The notes beneath the pieces are model-generated. The model did no database searches, had not been told where the DNA came from, and was given only the letters and a program-made list of their open reading frames with translations. A stretch of DNA of 64,000 nucleotides, taken from Thalassia testudinum. Lineage: Eukaryota; Streptophyta; Magnoliopsida; Alismatales; Hydrocharitaceae. The stretch is taken from assembly GCA_037157565.1 (NCBI GenBank), contig JAZHRO010000046.1, positions 15,908,501 to 15,972,500 of the forward strand, in the 5' to 3' direction. How positions within the stretch are numbered: position 1 is the stretch's first letter; the number at the start of each line of letters is the position of its first letter. Positions 24,232-36,017 of this stretch are shown piece by piece. Both the position numbers and the translations under genes were made by a program.

Positions 24232-24340
24232 CTTTCAGTTCAACATCTTGGAGTTAAATAAAAAACAGAAGAAATAATTTTAACATAAAAGAATGAATAG
24301 TAACAAATTATATAAGATTCAATAAACATTTAAAATAATT

Positions 24341-25522
24341 TTAAAATAGTAACTCACATTCATTCAAGTTGTCTTCCTCAGTCTCAATGTCAAGAATGGT
24401 ATCCATATTAATAGCATTTAAGTGTTGCTGCCATATTTCTTTAGTGAATGTAACACCATACATATCATTTTTTATTACATTAACATTATCATCATTCTCC
24501 AAAGAATCTTCCATATGTGCATCTGTAGAAGCATTATCTAAATGTCCATCAGTATGTGCATCTATGACAATATCTTTGATGTCATATGTGTCTCTAGGTC
24601 TTGTCTGAATCACAAAGTGCCGACCTTTACAATTAGGATGCCGAACATAGAAAACTTGCCGAACTTGAGTTGCTAGGACAAATGGATCATCTAAATAGCC
24701 AATTTGCTCCAAATTCACTAATGTAAGACCATCCTTCTTTTCTGCTTTAGATTGTACCCATTGACACTTGAATAACACAAATTTTATTTTCTCATAATAA
24801 TTAATCTGGATAATATTTGTCAACACCCCATAGTAAACAACAGGTCCTATTGTAGGGTTTGGATCATTTGCTTTCGAGAAGCACTCTGTATCGGCTACTA
24901 CTATTACTCCACTATTTTATGTTTTTCTATTTGCTTGTTTATGCTTTGTATGGAATTTGAAACCATTTATTATGTAGCCATCATAATAAACTCCTATGTT
25001 GTGCGGTCCTCGAGCAAGCACCTTAAGCTCTTCTGGTACATGCTCTTTTTTTGCCTTTGCATCAATCTACATACAAAAGTGAAAATGTCAATTACAATAT
25101 TGACAATTAAGAAGGAACTTATCAAACTCAATACTGGGTAGCATGCATGTTTCTTAAACCAATCAGGAAATGTATTGCTGTGGAGATTACTCAATTCCTT
25201 TTTTGATAAGCGTCAATTTAATTTCAAATTGTCTTGATGCAATCTGCAGTTACTAACTTAGTGAAAAATCAAACTATATATTATAAATTTTAACAAAATC
25301 AACCTACAAAAGTTCTTACTTTTTAAACGACAATACCGCATCACAATTTGATAATATATACCCATGTGCAAGATTCATCAAAGTAGGATCAAGAACTATT
25401 GGAGTTCCTTTTCCTATTGCATGGCCTGATTGTGAGATTGCTGAAAATCCTTCATCCAGGGTATCAAAGTCATCCTCAACATTTCTTGATAACTTATTGA
25501 TCCTTGTCTCAACACCTTGCAA
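24341..25522 (-). pseudogene. CACTA transposase C-terminal part (DUF4216 region)
   Basis: 24826-24341 shows the DUF4216 signature of CACTA transposases: VLFKCQWV, the asparagine/leucine run LVNLEQIGYLDDPFVLA, QVFYV and HFVIQTRPRDTYD. Its end at 24341 is probably the natural end, because only about 110 bases remain before the A1 junction. 25194-24994 (LHSNTFPDWFKKH) and 25522-25316 (LSRNVEDDFDTLDEGF, NLAHGYILSNCD) are further pieces that normally lie between DUF4218 and DUF4216. Stops or introns separate them. Confidence 0.75.
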
Positions 25523-26712
25523 GTATCTAGAATAAAACGTAAGGCATTCATCTACTAGATACCCTTCTGCAATGGAACCTTCTGGATGACTTTTATTGCG
25601 AACGTATCTTTTTAATGTGAAAAGTTACCTAGTATACAAAAACTACATAAATTAGCATGTCAAGAAATTGATTAAGTAAATTATTTGAAAGAAAGGTTAA
25701 TTACCTCTCAATGGGGTACATCCATCGATATTGAACAGGCCTAGATAACTTTGCCTCTGTAGCTAAGTGTATAGGCAAATGCATCATTATATCAAAGAAT
25801 GAAGGAGGAAATATTTTCTCCATTTGGCACATCATAACTACAAATTCTTCGTTCCAATTGCTCAATATGAGTTGGATCGATCTCCTTTTAGCATAGGTCT
25901 CTAAAGAAATTGCAAAATTCTACCAACACTAACCACACATTCTCATTCTTTATAGCAACTGCTAATCCCAATGGAAGTAGTTGTTGCATTAGAATATGGT
26001 AGTCATGACTTTTCAAACCAATTATATTCTGTGTGGATATACTTATGCATCTAGATATATTTGATGCATACCCATCTGGAGCCCTTATTCCTTTAAGAAG
26101 TTTGAACATGTCAATTTTTTCTTTCTTCTTTAACGAAAAGCAACCACAGGGTAGGTTCATCTTGTTTCCCATAACAATTGGATGCAAAGCATGTCTGATA
26201 TTCATTTCCTACAAATCAAGTCGACTTTTTACATTATCCTTGGTTTTTTTGTCCAATGCTAGTAATGTTTCCATTATACCTCCACAAACATTTTTCTCAA
26301 TATGCATTACATCAAGATTGTGGCATATAAGATTTTCTTTTTAGTAAGGCAAATCGAACAAAATACTTTTCTTTATCCAATTAGTCATGTACTTGCTTTT
26401 GTTGTTAGGATGAATGCCAATGATACTAGGAATACCTTCCAATTGTGTCGAAAGTTCATTGGCAAACAATTTTTTAGGTGGCTCACCAAGCTCTTGCTTA
26501 CCATTAAAGGGTGCCAATTGTCTTAGATACTTATGATTCATAGGAAGAAATCATCTATGTCCCATGTAGACATTTTTTCAACTATATTGAAGATATATTG
26601 AGTCAATGTCCTTATTGGATGAAGAGCATGCCATGTATCCTTTTGTTACCCATCCAGAGATATCAACGTAAGCAAGAAAATCATTAATGGTCCATAAAAG
26701 TGAAGCATGTAA
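25523..26712 (-). pseudogene. CACTA transposase middle part (end of tnp2 and DUF4218)
   Basis: 26541-26341 (NHKYLRQLAPFNGKQELGEPP ... SIIGIH) continues the tnp2 core. 26205-25888 carries the DUF4218 hallmark: ALHPIVMGNKMNLPCGCFSL, ISRCISISTQNIIGLKSHD and YHILMQQLLPLGL. The frame stops after SHDYH..LVEFCNFF; the rest of the domain (about 25870-25700) can be followed only with stops. The element must have been long inactive. Confidence 0.75.
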
Positions 26713-27945
26713 CTAGAATAACTCTTTTTTAGACACATCAAATGTTGAAACCCCAAGCCATGACTCCTGTAGCTCCTCAATTAAGGGTTGCAAAAAGACA
26801 TCTATATGAGCTTTCGGACTAGATTTACCAGGAATCAGTGTTGACAATATGAAATTGGGTTGTTTCATGCATAACCACAGAGGCAAATTGTAGGGTATCA
26901 AAATAGCAGGCCATATGCTGTATTGAGATGACATAATTCCAAAAGGATTAAAACAATCGGTCGCTAGACCAAGTCGAACATTTCGAGAATCTGATGAGAA
27001 ATCTGGATGTTTGCTATCAAAGGTTTTCCATACTGGAGAGTATGCTGGATGTCTCATAATACCATCCTTTGAGTAATCTTCAGCATGCCATCTCATCTGA
27101 GAAGAAGTTTTCGATGACATAAACAACTTCTGCAATCTAGGCTTCAATGGAAAATACCACATAATCTGGGCAGAAATTTTCTTACCTCGTTTGTGATTTG
27201 CATCATCCTCCGATTTATTACCACTTTCCCTCCATCTAGAAGCATCACATACTTTACAGTTGACATTATTTGCATTCTCTTTCCAATATAACATGCATTT
27301 GTTAAGACAAACGTTAATTTTCTTGTAGTTGAGCCCAAGTGCAGATATTATCTTAGCTTCATAAAAGGATGTTGGAAGTGTTTCTCCTTCTGGAAATGCT
27401 TGTTTTAGAAATTCTAATAACATGGTGAAAGATTTATTTGTCCAACCTCCAAGGCATTTTATGTGAAACAAGTGGACAATAAATGATAACTTGCTAAAGG
27501 TTTTACATCCAGGATATAGTTCTTGTTCAGCATCCTTAAGCAAGTTAAAGAATTCTTTTGCTTTGCTATCAAGACAACTTGAAGACTCATATTCCATGTG
27601 ATCTATGTCATTATGAAAATTATGCAACCCAAAATTATCATATATCAACTCATTTATTTGATCATATTCTTCAACTTCACTACTTTCAACATTACTTTCA
27701 TTGACATCAGTGGGTACTTGCCCATGAAAAATCCATTGAACATATCCCTGTAGAAAGCCATTGCAAATTAAATGCTCTAATATTGATTTCCTATTTGCAC
27801 AACATAGGTTAGCACATGCTTTGCAAGGGCAAACAATGATGGCATCTTTTGGTGCTTTCTTAAAAGCAAAGTCAATAAATTGGATAACACCTGTCAAATA
27901 TTTAGTACTTGCTCAATCGTCTTCTAGGATCCAACTTTTATCCAT
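26713..27945 (-). pseudogene. CACTA transposase N-terminal part (transposase-associated domain and tnp2)
   Basis: The natural start is the ATG at 27945 (MDKSWILEDD). A TGA at 27915-27913 follows, probably from CGA, and the frame then stays open to 26713 (394 residues). Residues 17-60 hold the transposase-associated zinc domain (FIDFAFKK ... CPCKACANLCCANRKSILEHL). Later parts are tnp2: LSFIVHLFHIKCLGGW, MLYWKENANNVNCKVC, MRWHAEDYSKDG, HPDFSSDSRNVRLGLATD and GIMSSQYSIWPAIL. The protein normally binds the subterminal repeats and cuts at the CACTA ends. The single early stop and the stop at 26713 disable it. Confidence 0.88.
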
Positions 27946-29426
27946 TGTTTAACACTCAACAAAGTAATGAATACCTGAGGAGGTATTTTTCAAAGAGATT
28001 ACAAATAAGATCCATCAATGTCTACAATGAATGAATCTTTCAAAGTAATAGGAATAATGAAAATAAAGTACCAAGAGCATCAAAACAAAACTTGACAACA
28101 TGAAAAAGTATGCATGCTTCAAAAAATAAACGAGGGATACATTTAATACTAATGGATATTAGTAGGAAAAATTTGACAAGTTAAAATAACCATGTAAAAT
28201 AGTTATCAAACTTTTCATGCAAATGATATTTACCTAGACTCTATTTGCTCAAATTTACGCTCTCACACTATTACCAATGTGCAAACAAGTGATGACAAGG
28301 TCATCTTCTCTTTTCCTATCTATCATTGTTATTTTTAAGGCCTCAAGGTTAACACCTTCGAATAAAACCACTGCTACATTTTCATTTGACAAGGCAAAAA
28401 CATTAAGAACCTAAACCAAATTCTAATTTTTTTTCTTTTCTTCATCTTCAACTAGAAGAGTGGACTAGTAAAGTGTAACATTTAAGCTTGCAACTTGAGT
28501 TTATTGTAACAAGTACCAAAATTCACCCAAATATAACAATATTGTTCGCAACATGAGTGTATTAGGGGAAACAATTGATTCTTGTTGCCACTGTTTGCAA
28601 TTATTGGGGATTTCTTGACTTTGGGCTATGATCATTTTTTGTAAACTTATTATTGATTATTTAACTTCTATTTCTTCTTTATAGGGAGGATGAGAGATAC
28701 CTTCATTAATACAAACCATGAAGATCCTTTTTTGACTTTTAAAACCCCAATTTTCCTACTTGTCATAATCAGCTTTCTCCTTTCTTGAGAATTGTAAGCT
28801 CACCTTCCTTATGTTTGGCTCCTCTCGTATTTTTTTTGTTTCAATCCCATTTGTCACACCTACATGGTTTCCTAGCAAGTAAGAAACTAATTTCAATGGA
28901 GTTTCAAGAGAAAAATATCCAACAATGGAAAAGCTACAAGTTGAAAGTGCTTTCTCTTGCAAATTGACTTATCTCTAAGGTCTCCAACCAACTTGGGAAA
29001 AGTCGATCTTGTGCGCACCCTTGTTGAGAAGCTCTCTTAATATCTACTTTTTGTCCCTACCAGTTCAGAATCCTCAGATTCTTTTTTCTTTTCAAAAGAA
29101 AGGATCCTCAAATCCTTTGACATTATTTTCTGAGAAAGGCATATGCATATAACTAGTGCAAAGATAAGCATGTCCTATCAATAGCTATCCCACTTTGTCA
29201 AAAGTGTTACTAGGCTCTCTATATGGAATTCTTAACATAGAATCTTGGTCCCTTAAATAGAGGTGCATTCCTTTGCTACCATGTCGACCATAAAAAAGCC
29301 ATTGGAGCCCTCTTCACTTCAATCTCTAAATCAATGATCTAGGAGTCAAGCATTTGTGTGAGAGCCCTACCAAAATGATTTCTAAGAAGAGCTAACAAAC
29401 ATAATTTTTTGCATGACTTAGTATTC
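27946..29426. other. Upstream DNA of the CACTA gene, unassigned
   Basis: AT-rich, no recognised domain. A 68-codon minus-strand frame at 28962-28756 has no family I can name. The part nearest the gene should include its promoter. The part beyond about 29000 could already belong to an older LTR (it has OATCCTCAGATTC-like phrases reminiscent of A-type U3), but this is weak. Confidence 0.35.
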
Positions 29427-30918
29427 CACTACAACAAAATAGGGTTCTAGTAATGACCTATAGGGATAGATTTACATATCATATAATATTTGTAGAATCT
29501 GAACTCGCAGCCTATAAATAGTCTAATGCTGGGTAAGAAATTAAAAGATCATAAACTTTCTAAAGGGAAAGAGGAATTCTTGCACATTACCTATAATAAG
29601 ATCATAAGCTATCACCATGGAACAAAATTATTTAATAACAGCTTACTTTTTGTATGGGAATATAATGGCCTCAGCATCGTAAGAGGAACCATTGGGAGAA
29701 ATGCAACGGTGTGGGAGGCGGTGGAACTCATAGGGTAGACAAGTAGCGACGTGGGAGGCACTGGAACTCGCGGGGTAGAGGAGCAGCGGTGTGGTAGGTC
29801 ATAGGGTAGAGGAGTGGCTGCGTGGGATGTTGTGGATAGAGGAGGGGCAGAACTAGCAGGGTAGGGGAGCAGCGCCGTGGGAGGAACTTGTGATGCAAAG
29901 GAGTAGCACAAGAGGAACTTAGAGAGTAGAGGTGATGGCAAGGAGGAAATTGCTCGCAGATGCAAAGGGTTGGAGGAGATTGATAGGTCGTGATTCAGGG
30001 AGGTTGGGCAACGTGAGCGGGAAGGTGATGTGCGAGTGCAGGAAAGGAAATTTGGTGATTTGTGGGAATTGGGAAGGGGGTGCCGGAGATCATGGATGAT
30101 CGAGGGAGATTGGCGAGCACGGGGAAGGGCGGCAGGGTTGGAGCACGTGAGATTGGATTTTTCAAATTAGTATTTTGGAACTTTGTTTTTTTAAGGAAGT
30201 ATGTTGGACATTTTAATTAATTGTTATTATCTTAAATAATTATATGACTTTAAAAATCACATTATTACTATCATAAAAATTAAGTAATTTTGTAAAAGTA
30301 TATTTTAAATTGTATCTTGGTGTATAATTAACATAAGTTTTCAACATTACTGTCACATTGCTTTAATTCATGCCAGTATATTCCTCAACATAAAATGGAA
30401 TTGTGAGGTTTTTTATATTTAAAGGGATAAGTTTGAGTTTAGCTTTTCCATCTTTATGTTATTAAAAGAAAAATGTTGAAGATGAAATACTAGCCTTCTT
30501 TCACTTACATCAATTTGTCATTCAATGGAAATATTATAGTAGTATAATTAAGTGAAAATTATCACTAAATTAATAATATAATGGCAAATATATTTGCCAC
30601 TAATGCTAATTGTCATTTAACAAAAATATTATAGTGGCATAAGTAACAATTGCCACTAAATTGAAGGCAATAGCAGCAAATATATTTACCACTAATGCTA
30701 ATTGTCGTTTGACAAAAATATTATAGTGGCATAAGTAACAATTGTCACTAAATCAAAGAAAATAGTGGCAAATATATTTGCCACTAATAGCAATTGTTGT
30801 TTGACCAAATGTTATAGTGGCATATACAAAAAACTTGCCGCTAAATCAAAAGAATTAATGGCAAATGCATTATATGCCATTATCTAATTCGCCACTAAAG
30901 GTCATTTTTTTTGTAGTA
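29427..30918. mobile_element. Small CACTA-type element (1.49 kb), no transposase
   Basis: The left end reads CACTACAACAAAATAGGG and the right end reads ...GACC-like GGTCATTTTTTTTGTAGTA, so CACTAC faces GTAGT(A) in the expected orientation. The right side holds about four copies of a 92-bp subterminal repeat. The middle (about 29690-29900) has G-rich imperfect repeats of about 50 bp with GTGGGAGGC and GGGGTAGAGGAG phrases. No transposase is encoded. A clear 3-bp target duplication is not seen (TTC left, TCT right), so the two ends could belong to different elements. Confidence 0.55.
30508..30870. repeat. Four tandem 92-bp subterminal repeats of CACTA type
   Basis: Units start near 30509, 30601, 30693 and 30785. 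Each contains ATTATAGTGGCATAAGTAACAAT-like phrases (given here only in part) and the inverted motifs AGTGGCAAATA and TATTTGCCACTA. In CACTA elements such arrays are the binding sites of the element's DNA-binding protein. Confidence 0.75.
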
Positions 30919-32272
30919 TCTCCAAACTTGGAGAGATTACTCCCAAGAAGATTCCCAATCATTTGACCTCAATCACAAGGCTTGAATTGGATTCAAGAGC
31001 TTCGGCTAGCTCGGAAAAATTTAGGAGTTTGAGTTTCCAAATCCGCAAGCAAATTCACAGATTTTAGGAAATTGGCAGCCAAATCTACCCCTATAAAAGT
31101 CTTAGGACCTTCCAGCATGCTCTTTTTCCAAGAATTGGTCAAAAATCACCTTCTTCCTCCTCCAGCCACCTCCTTCTTCAACTCTGGTGAGCTCATCCAC
31201 CTCCCTCTTCCATGCTTACATCCGGCCAAATAGCAGCACCAACTTCTTCCCCACTTCCTCGCGTATATTGCCAGCCAAAGTAAGGGCGCCGTCGACCTCA
31301 TCTTCATTGTCGCTTCCCTCACCGACAACTTCTTCCCCACATCTGGTCAGCCAACATTGAACGTGGTCTCGCCTCCTCTCACCTCGATAAGCCCTCTAAA
31401 ATCTCATTGTCCCTTCCTAGATTCTTTTAGGCTCCTTAGACTTAGGTTAGACTGGCCATTATCCCCATTCAACTCCGTTCTTCCTCGACTCTGACAAGAA
31501 CTCTGGCGAGTTCGTGCTGGCATCGCACACTTCCAAACCACACACCACCGCCACGAAAGCCTTCATCTATCCTCCACAAACAAAACCCCTCAACTTATTG
31601 AGGGTTTTGACCACTCCACACCTCCGTCGAACAATGCACCACTCCATCGCCTTTGCCGTCTCCGCTCGACCACTTCATACCTCCGTTCACACAATTAACA
31701 CCTCTACCACATTCCATGCCTCACAGCGAACATCTTGAGTGTTTTAATTGGGGCTTTTATCTCGTATTTTGTGTTTTAGGTACCCTCGTCGTCAAGCTTC
31801 ATCACCACCATCATTCTCCGTCGACTGTGCACCACTGACCTCAATTCCACTCTCTGTAGGTGCAGTTTAATCTCACGAAGGCATTTGGGCTCATGGTTGA
31901 AGAAGAAAGTAAGGCAACAACATCAATTGATTGAGAGAGGCTTTGTAGCTTCACATGCGAAGAAGGCCTTGGACTTTGTCCTGCATCATGCAAGACTAAA
32001 TTTTTTTTTTATACTTACTGAGTTTTGCATTGTAGCTGCTTGCCTCAAATCACAGGGTGAGGTCCCTCCTCACACCTCTCACTTCTCGCCCGCTACCCAC
32101 ACCCATGTGGGACTGGTCCCTGGTTTAGATCCAATTACCCAAATACCCATTACTCAGATTTGAGGAGAGAGAAGGAAGGGAATTTCTACGGGAAGGAGGG
32201 GGTTTTGTACAATGCTGCCTTGGGATTCGTGACTACACTTAGGTAAATTTAGAGGTTGTTGGGCTTGATAGT
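30919..32272 (+). repeat. LTR fragment G, A-type, plus strand
   Basis: A TATA box (CCTATAAAAG, 31089-31098) is followed by a C-rich leader like that of the A3 LTR (CTCTGGTGAGCTC against CTCCGGCGAGCTT). Near 32055-32165, GTGAGGT..CTCCTCACAC, TTTAGATCC and GAGAGAGAAGGAAGGG match the reverse complement of the A2 LTR (34010-34100). The fragment is therefore the downstream half of an A-type LTR, cut at 32273 by A3. Its upstream half is uncertain because the small CACTA element lies in the way. The short ORFs in it are not supported. Confidence 0.5.
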
Positions 32273-33414
32273 TGATGATAATGTCATCATCTGTGATAAC
32301 TAGCTTTAATTAGTCAAAATTAATTAACAACTACTCCTACATAACTACCAAAGAGTTATAATTCATTGCATATCCTTTCTAAGAAGAATGCATTAAAATA
32401 GGGTTAAATCTGTAGTTTTAATAGAAGATCATAAATGCAGAGTAATCATGGGATTTCCCATGGGTTAAATGGAGGTCAAATGAGCATTAATGACTAACAA
32501 GAGGGTTCATGCAGACAGAAACGAGTTTTTACGCATTTAGAGAATTAACGGACACCTGAAATCCTAATTTCAGACCTGCTTAATTAACAGAGGTTATGGT
32601 CAAGATAAAATTTACCTAAACCTTCTAAAAATCATATAAAAATATTCTATAAGGTTTGGTATCCTTGATTTGACCATTGGAACCCATTTTAACCAAGAAC
32701 AGAGTCTCAGACAGGAAGTTACCCTAATTTGGGTTTCTACGTAAATTACCAAGTCAAACTTAGTCAAAACCAAAATCTGACTGAACCATCAGATTCCTTG
32801 GGCCAAAGTTAGGTTTGTACCAAAATTTGGGCCCAATCAGAGATCATCTTGACCTAGTATGTATTTTAGTCCAGTCTGACTCTTTCTCTTTCAATCAGCC
32901 CCTCAACTTTTGAAATAATTACAAATACCCCCTAACTTTATCATCAACTTCACTAAGAGGCCCATACTTCCATTTCCATGTGAACACAACTGCAGTCGAG
33001 CTTCAATCAAGGAGTTCTCCCTGATTTCAAGCCCAATCTCTTCCAAAATTGGAAGAACTCCTGAAGAAATCCTCTACAATCTGAGCCGCATCTTGGGCTC
33101 TGATTCTTGCCCAAAAGTTGATGCGAACCATTTGAAATTAAGGTTTTCCTTTTGTGCAAAAGCTCCAAGCTTCCAAGCTTGGTTTCCAAGCTTAGAACGA
33201 TCCTCTGAACCCTATAAAAGCTCCCCTGATGCAAGCCTCACCTCCTTAGCTCAATTCAAGCCTAAATTCTTCACAAAAAACCCTTCTCTAGTCGTCTCTG
33301 ACTGTAGCTCCGGCGAGCTTCTCTATCCACCCTCTTTGTCGGCTGCCATAGACCAAAGTCGACCAATTCCTCTTCCTCAAGCTCTTTCGCTGCTCGCAAT
33401 ACCAGCGAAGGCCT
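32273..33414 (+). repeat. LTR A3, A-type, plus strand, cut by A2
   Basis: It starts TGATGATAATGTCATCATC. Its first 950 bases are the reverse complement, with substitutions, of the A2 LTR from 36017 down to about 35070 (for example CAAATTTTGGTAC..AACCTAA and AGGTCAAG blocks). A TATA box is at 33213-33219, with an AAGCTTCCAAGCTTGG palindromic cluster at 33161-33193. It ends abruptly at 33414 where the A2 LTR starts, so the rest should be on the far side of A2. Confidence 0.8.
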
Positions 33415-36017
33415 TGTTTAATGCACGAAATTGGTGTTTAAGATTGATACGTTGTAGTACAAACCAAATCACTCATCAACAAATACAATTTATAGCTTGA
33501 AAGAAATTCGTGGTCGAACGCATGGAGAAAATGTTGCAATAAATCTCAAAATTGCAATTCTATCACAAGATATCAATATATGATGAAATTTCTAAACTCA
33601 AATAATATGCATATAAGAACCAATGTTGATAGAGCAAAAAGATTACAATAAAATGGTGATTTGAATCACCAATTACCATAATTAAAATATTATCAAATAT
33701 CTCAACAGTATCAACCAAGTTTAATCCACGTAGGATAAGTGCACAGTGCACTCCTTGTCAGATATCAGACGATGGAGCTATCAACCAGACGGCTTAGCTG
33801 TTCAACTGCTACAATGCCAAGAGGGCACCCTTCTTCTTCCTTCCCTTTCTCTCCTCAATCTCAAAGGAAGGCACAACATAAAGCTCAGCACCAACATTAG
33901 TAGAGGCAAATGCCTCCCTCAGAAATCACTAAGTGTCGAGAGGTGGCAAGCAGAGCAGAACCCCCCTCCCTTCTCTCTCTTTTCCCCTTCCTTTCCCTTT
34001 CTCTCTTCTGAATTTAGATATACAGGTAAATGATTCAAAGCCTAAACCTGCGTGGCATGGCTACGGGCGAGGGTGTGCGTGGGCACGTGTGAGGAGACCT
34101 CACCTCGTGCTTACTGAGGCTACTAAGCTGAAGCGGAAAAACAACTTATGTGTTGCCAGAGTTATGCCACTTCACGATGTGGGACTATCCCATGGAGCTT
34201 TCAGTGCGAGCGACCACAGGTGGAACTTCCTTCAATTGTAGCTATAGTGAGGGTATCTCCCCCAATTAGAGACCTGGGCACACGCCTAGAGAAGAGCTGC
34301 AGCCCCTGGAGGTGTTGGCGATGAAAAACATAGCTAGAACACGACAAATAAAGCCGAAGAAGACGTCGCAGTGGCGGAGCTCCAGTGTGGTACTTGAAAA
34401 CCACAACATAGCCTCGCAACCTCGTCAAAATAGCTCAAAAGGTCCACCGTAGCACGGTGAATGTAGTGGTGGCGATTTCATGGCGTTTGGAGGTGGATGT
34501 GCATAGGGCTAGATCAGGGTGGAGTTGCGAACGGGGTGGAGATCAATAGGATGATTGAGTGGTTGTGGAGATGAATTGGTTGAGGGCTTTTGATATGGAA
34601 GTCGAGGTGGAGCTAACAGAGGTGGTAGCAGCGAATTCCATGCGGTGGAGCGAGCTGGAGGTGTCGCCAGAGGTGTGCCGACGCTAAGGAAGATGGAGGT
34701 GATGTGGGCAGTGTGTAAGTTGTGAGTGAGTTTTGGATGAGTAAAAGGAAAATAGAGGGAGAAGGGAAGTGATAGAGAGCCTAAAAGGAAAAGATAAGGT
34801 GTGGAAGGCTTCTGTGTTGGTCGATCGGAGTCGAAGAAGATGAAGAGGGTGGCGAGACGGCGATGAGGAAAGAAACAGGGGAACGCCCTTTCTTTGACTG
34901 GAGAGGCGTGCGATGAGGAGAGGAAGGAAATAGGCCATCCAATTTGACTGTTGGATGGCCGAACGAGGGGAGTGGAGGACACCGGAGCAAGGTGTAGAGG
35001 TGGCCGGAGGAGGAGAAGAGGGTTTCTCAAGCCAAGACTTGCTACGGAGCTAGGGTTCTTGCCCTTGCCCCTTTTATAGGCTATGGGAAGCGGTTTAAGG
35101 CTTGGAGACTAAGCTTCCAAGCTTGGTAAGCTTGCCGGCGAAGGATGCCCACTTCTCTCATGCATTCGCATGATTGGGAAAGAATTGGAACCCACGAATA
35201 GGTTTGAAAGGAAGGCAATTACTTGATGAATCTCCCTTTCAATTTTGAGAAGGATTCGTCAAGTAATCGCCAAGTTCTTGCCAATCAAAGCTCGCCGGAG
35301 TAGGATTCCTTCACGAAAATGGTGGAAGGACTTATTTGCAAAGAGTGACGACAAAGATAAGGGACTTTTTGCAATAAATTCAAAAGTTAAGGGGTTATTT
35401 GGGATAAAAACATTCAGACTTGGACTAAATTACAAAGTAGGTCAAGGAAATCTCTGATTGGGTCCAAATTTTGATACAAACCTAATTTGGACCTAAGGAA
35501 TCTAATGGAGTTGGATTTTGGTTTTGACCTAGTTTGACTAGGTAAGTTATGCAGAAACCCAAATTAGGGTAATAATCTGTCTGTGACTCTATTTTGGGTC
35601 AAAATGAGTCCTGATGGTCAATTCAAGGATGCCAAACCCTAGAGAATATTTTTCTATGAATTTTAGAGGGTTTATGTGAATTTTATCTCTACCAGAGCCT
35701 CAATCAATTAAGCGGGTCTGTTTTTAGGATTTAAGAAGTCCAAGAATTCTTGAAATGCACGAAAACCCGTTTCTGTCTGCCTAAACACACTTATTAGACA
35801 TTAATGACTAAATGACCTTTAATAAACCCCTGGCATACCCCGTGGTTATTCTGTATTTGTGATGAGATGGTAAAATTATAGAAATAACTTTATTTTCATC
35901 TTTTCTTCTCAAAACAACTCTCCCTGCTCTAGAAACCTTCTGACTGATATGTAGGAGCTTTTATTGACTCTATAAGACCAATTGAGCTAGTTATGGCCCA
36001 TGATGGTATTCCCATCA
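33415..36017 (-). repeat. 3' LTR of A2 (2603 bp)
   Basis: The plus-strand limits are TGTTTAATGCACG and GGTATTCCCATCA. The low end aligns with the low end of the A1 5' LTR (TGTTAACAGG... then GTAGTA, AATCACT and TCGAAC..CA.GGAG). A TATA box (minus) is at 35073-35079 and the AAGCTTCCAAGCTTGGTAAGCTT palindromic cluster is just upstream at 35111-35133. The ORFs around 34509-35030 come from this LTR and are not supported. Confidence 0.88.

Larger units (their letters stand above)
24232..29426 (-). mobile_element. CACTA (En/Spm) DNA transposon, truncated left by A1; right edge uncertain
   Basis: It carries a tnp2-type transposase gene on the minus strand: transposase-associated domain, tnp2, DUF4218 and DUF4216 in the usual order. 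At the left it is cut at 24232 by the A1 insertion, so its 3' terminus should be beyond A1 and B, outside the window. I could not identify its right terminal repeat with certainty. The GTAGTA end at 30918 might be its terminus instead of belonging to the small element at 29427-30918. All coding parts have stops or are separated by gaps, some of which may be introns. Confidence 0.75.

Noticed and set aside
29612..29965. 117-codon minus ORF of the small CACTA element.
   Set aside because: It is the translation of G-rich imperfect repeats of about 50 bp; no domain.
30508..30870. CRISPR-like array.
   Set aside because: The 92-bp units are contiguous, without unique spacers, and fit CACTA subterminal repeats.
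31514..31838. Possible host gene exon.
   Set aside because: Lies in the C-rich leader of an A-type LTR fragment. The short frames are low complexity with no domain.
34509..35030. 173-codon minus ORF.
   Set aside because: Inside the A2 3' LTR leader; Pro/Ser-rich and without a homologous frame in the A1 LTR.
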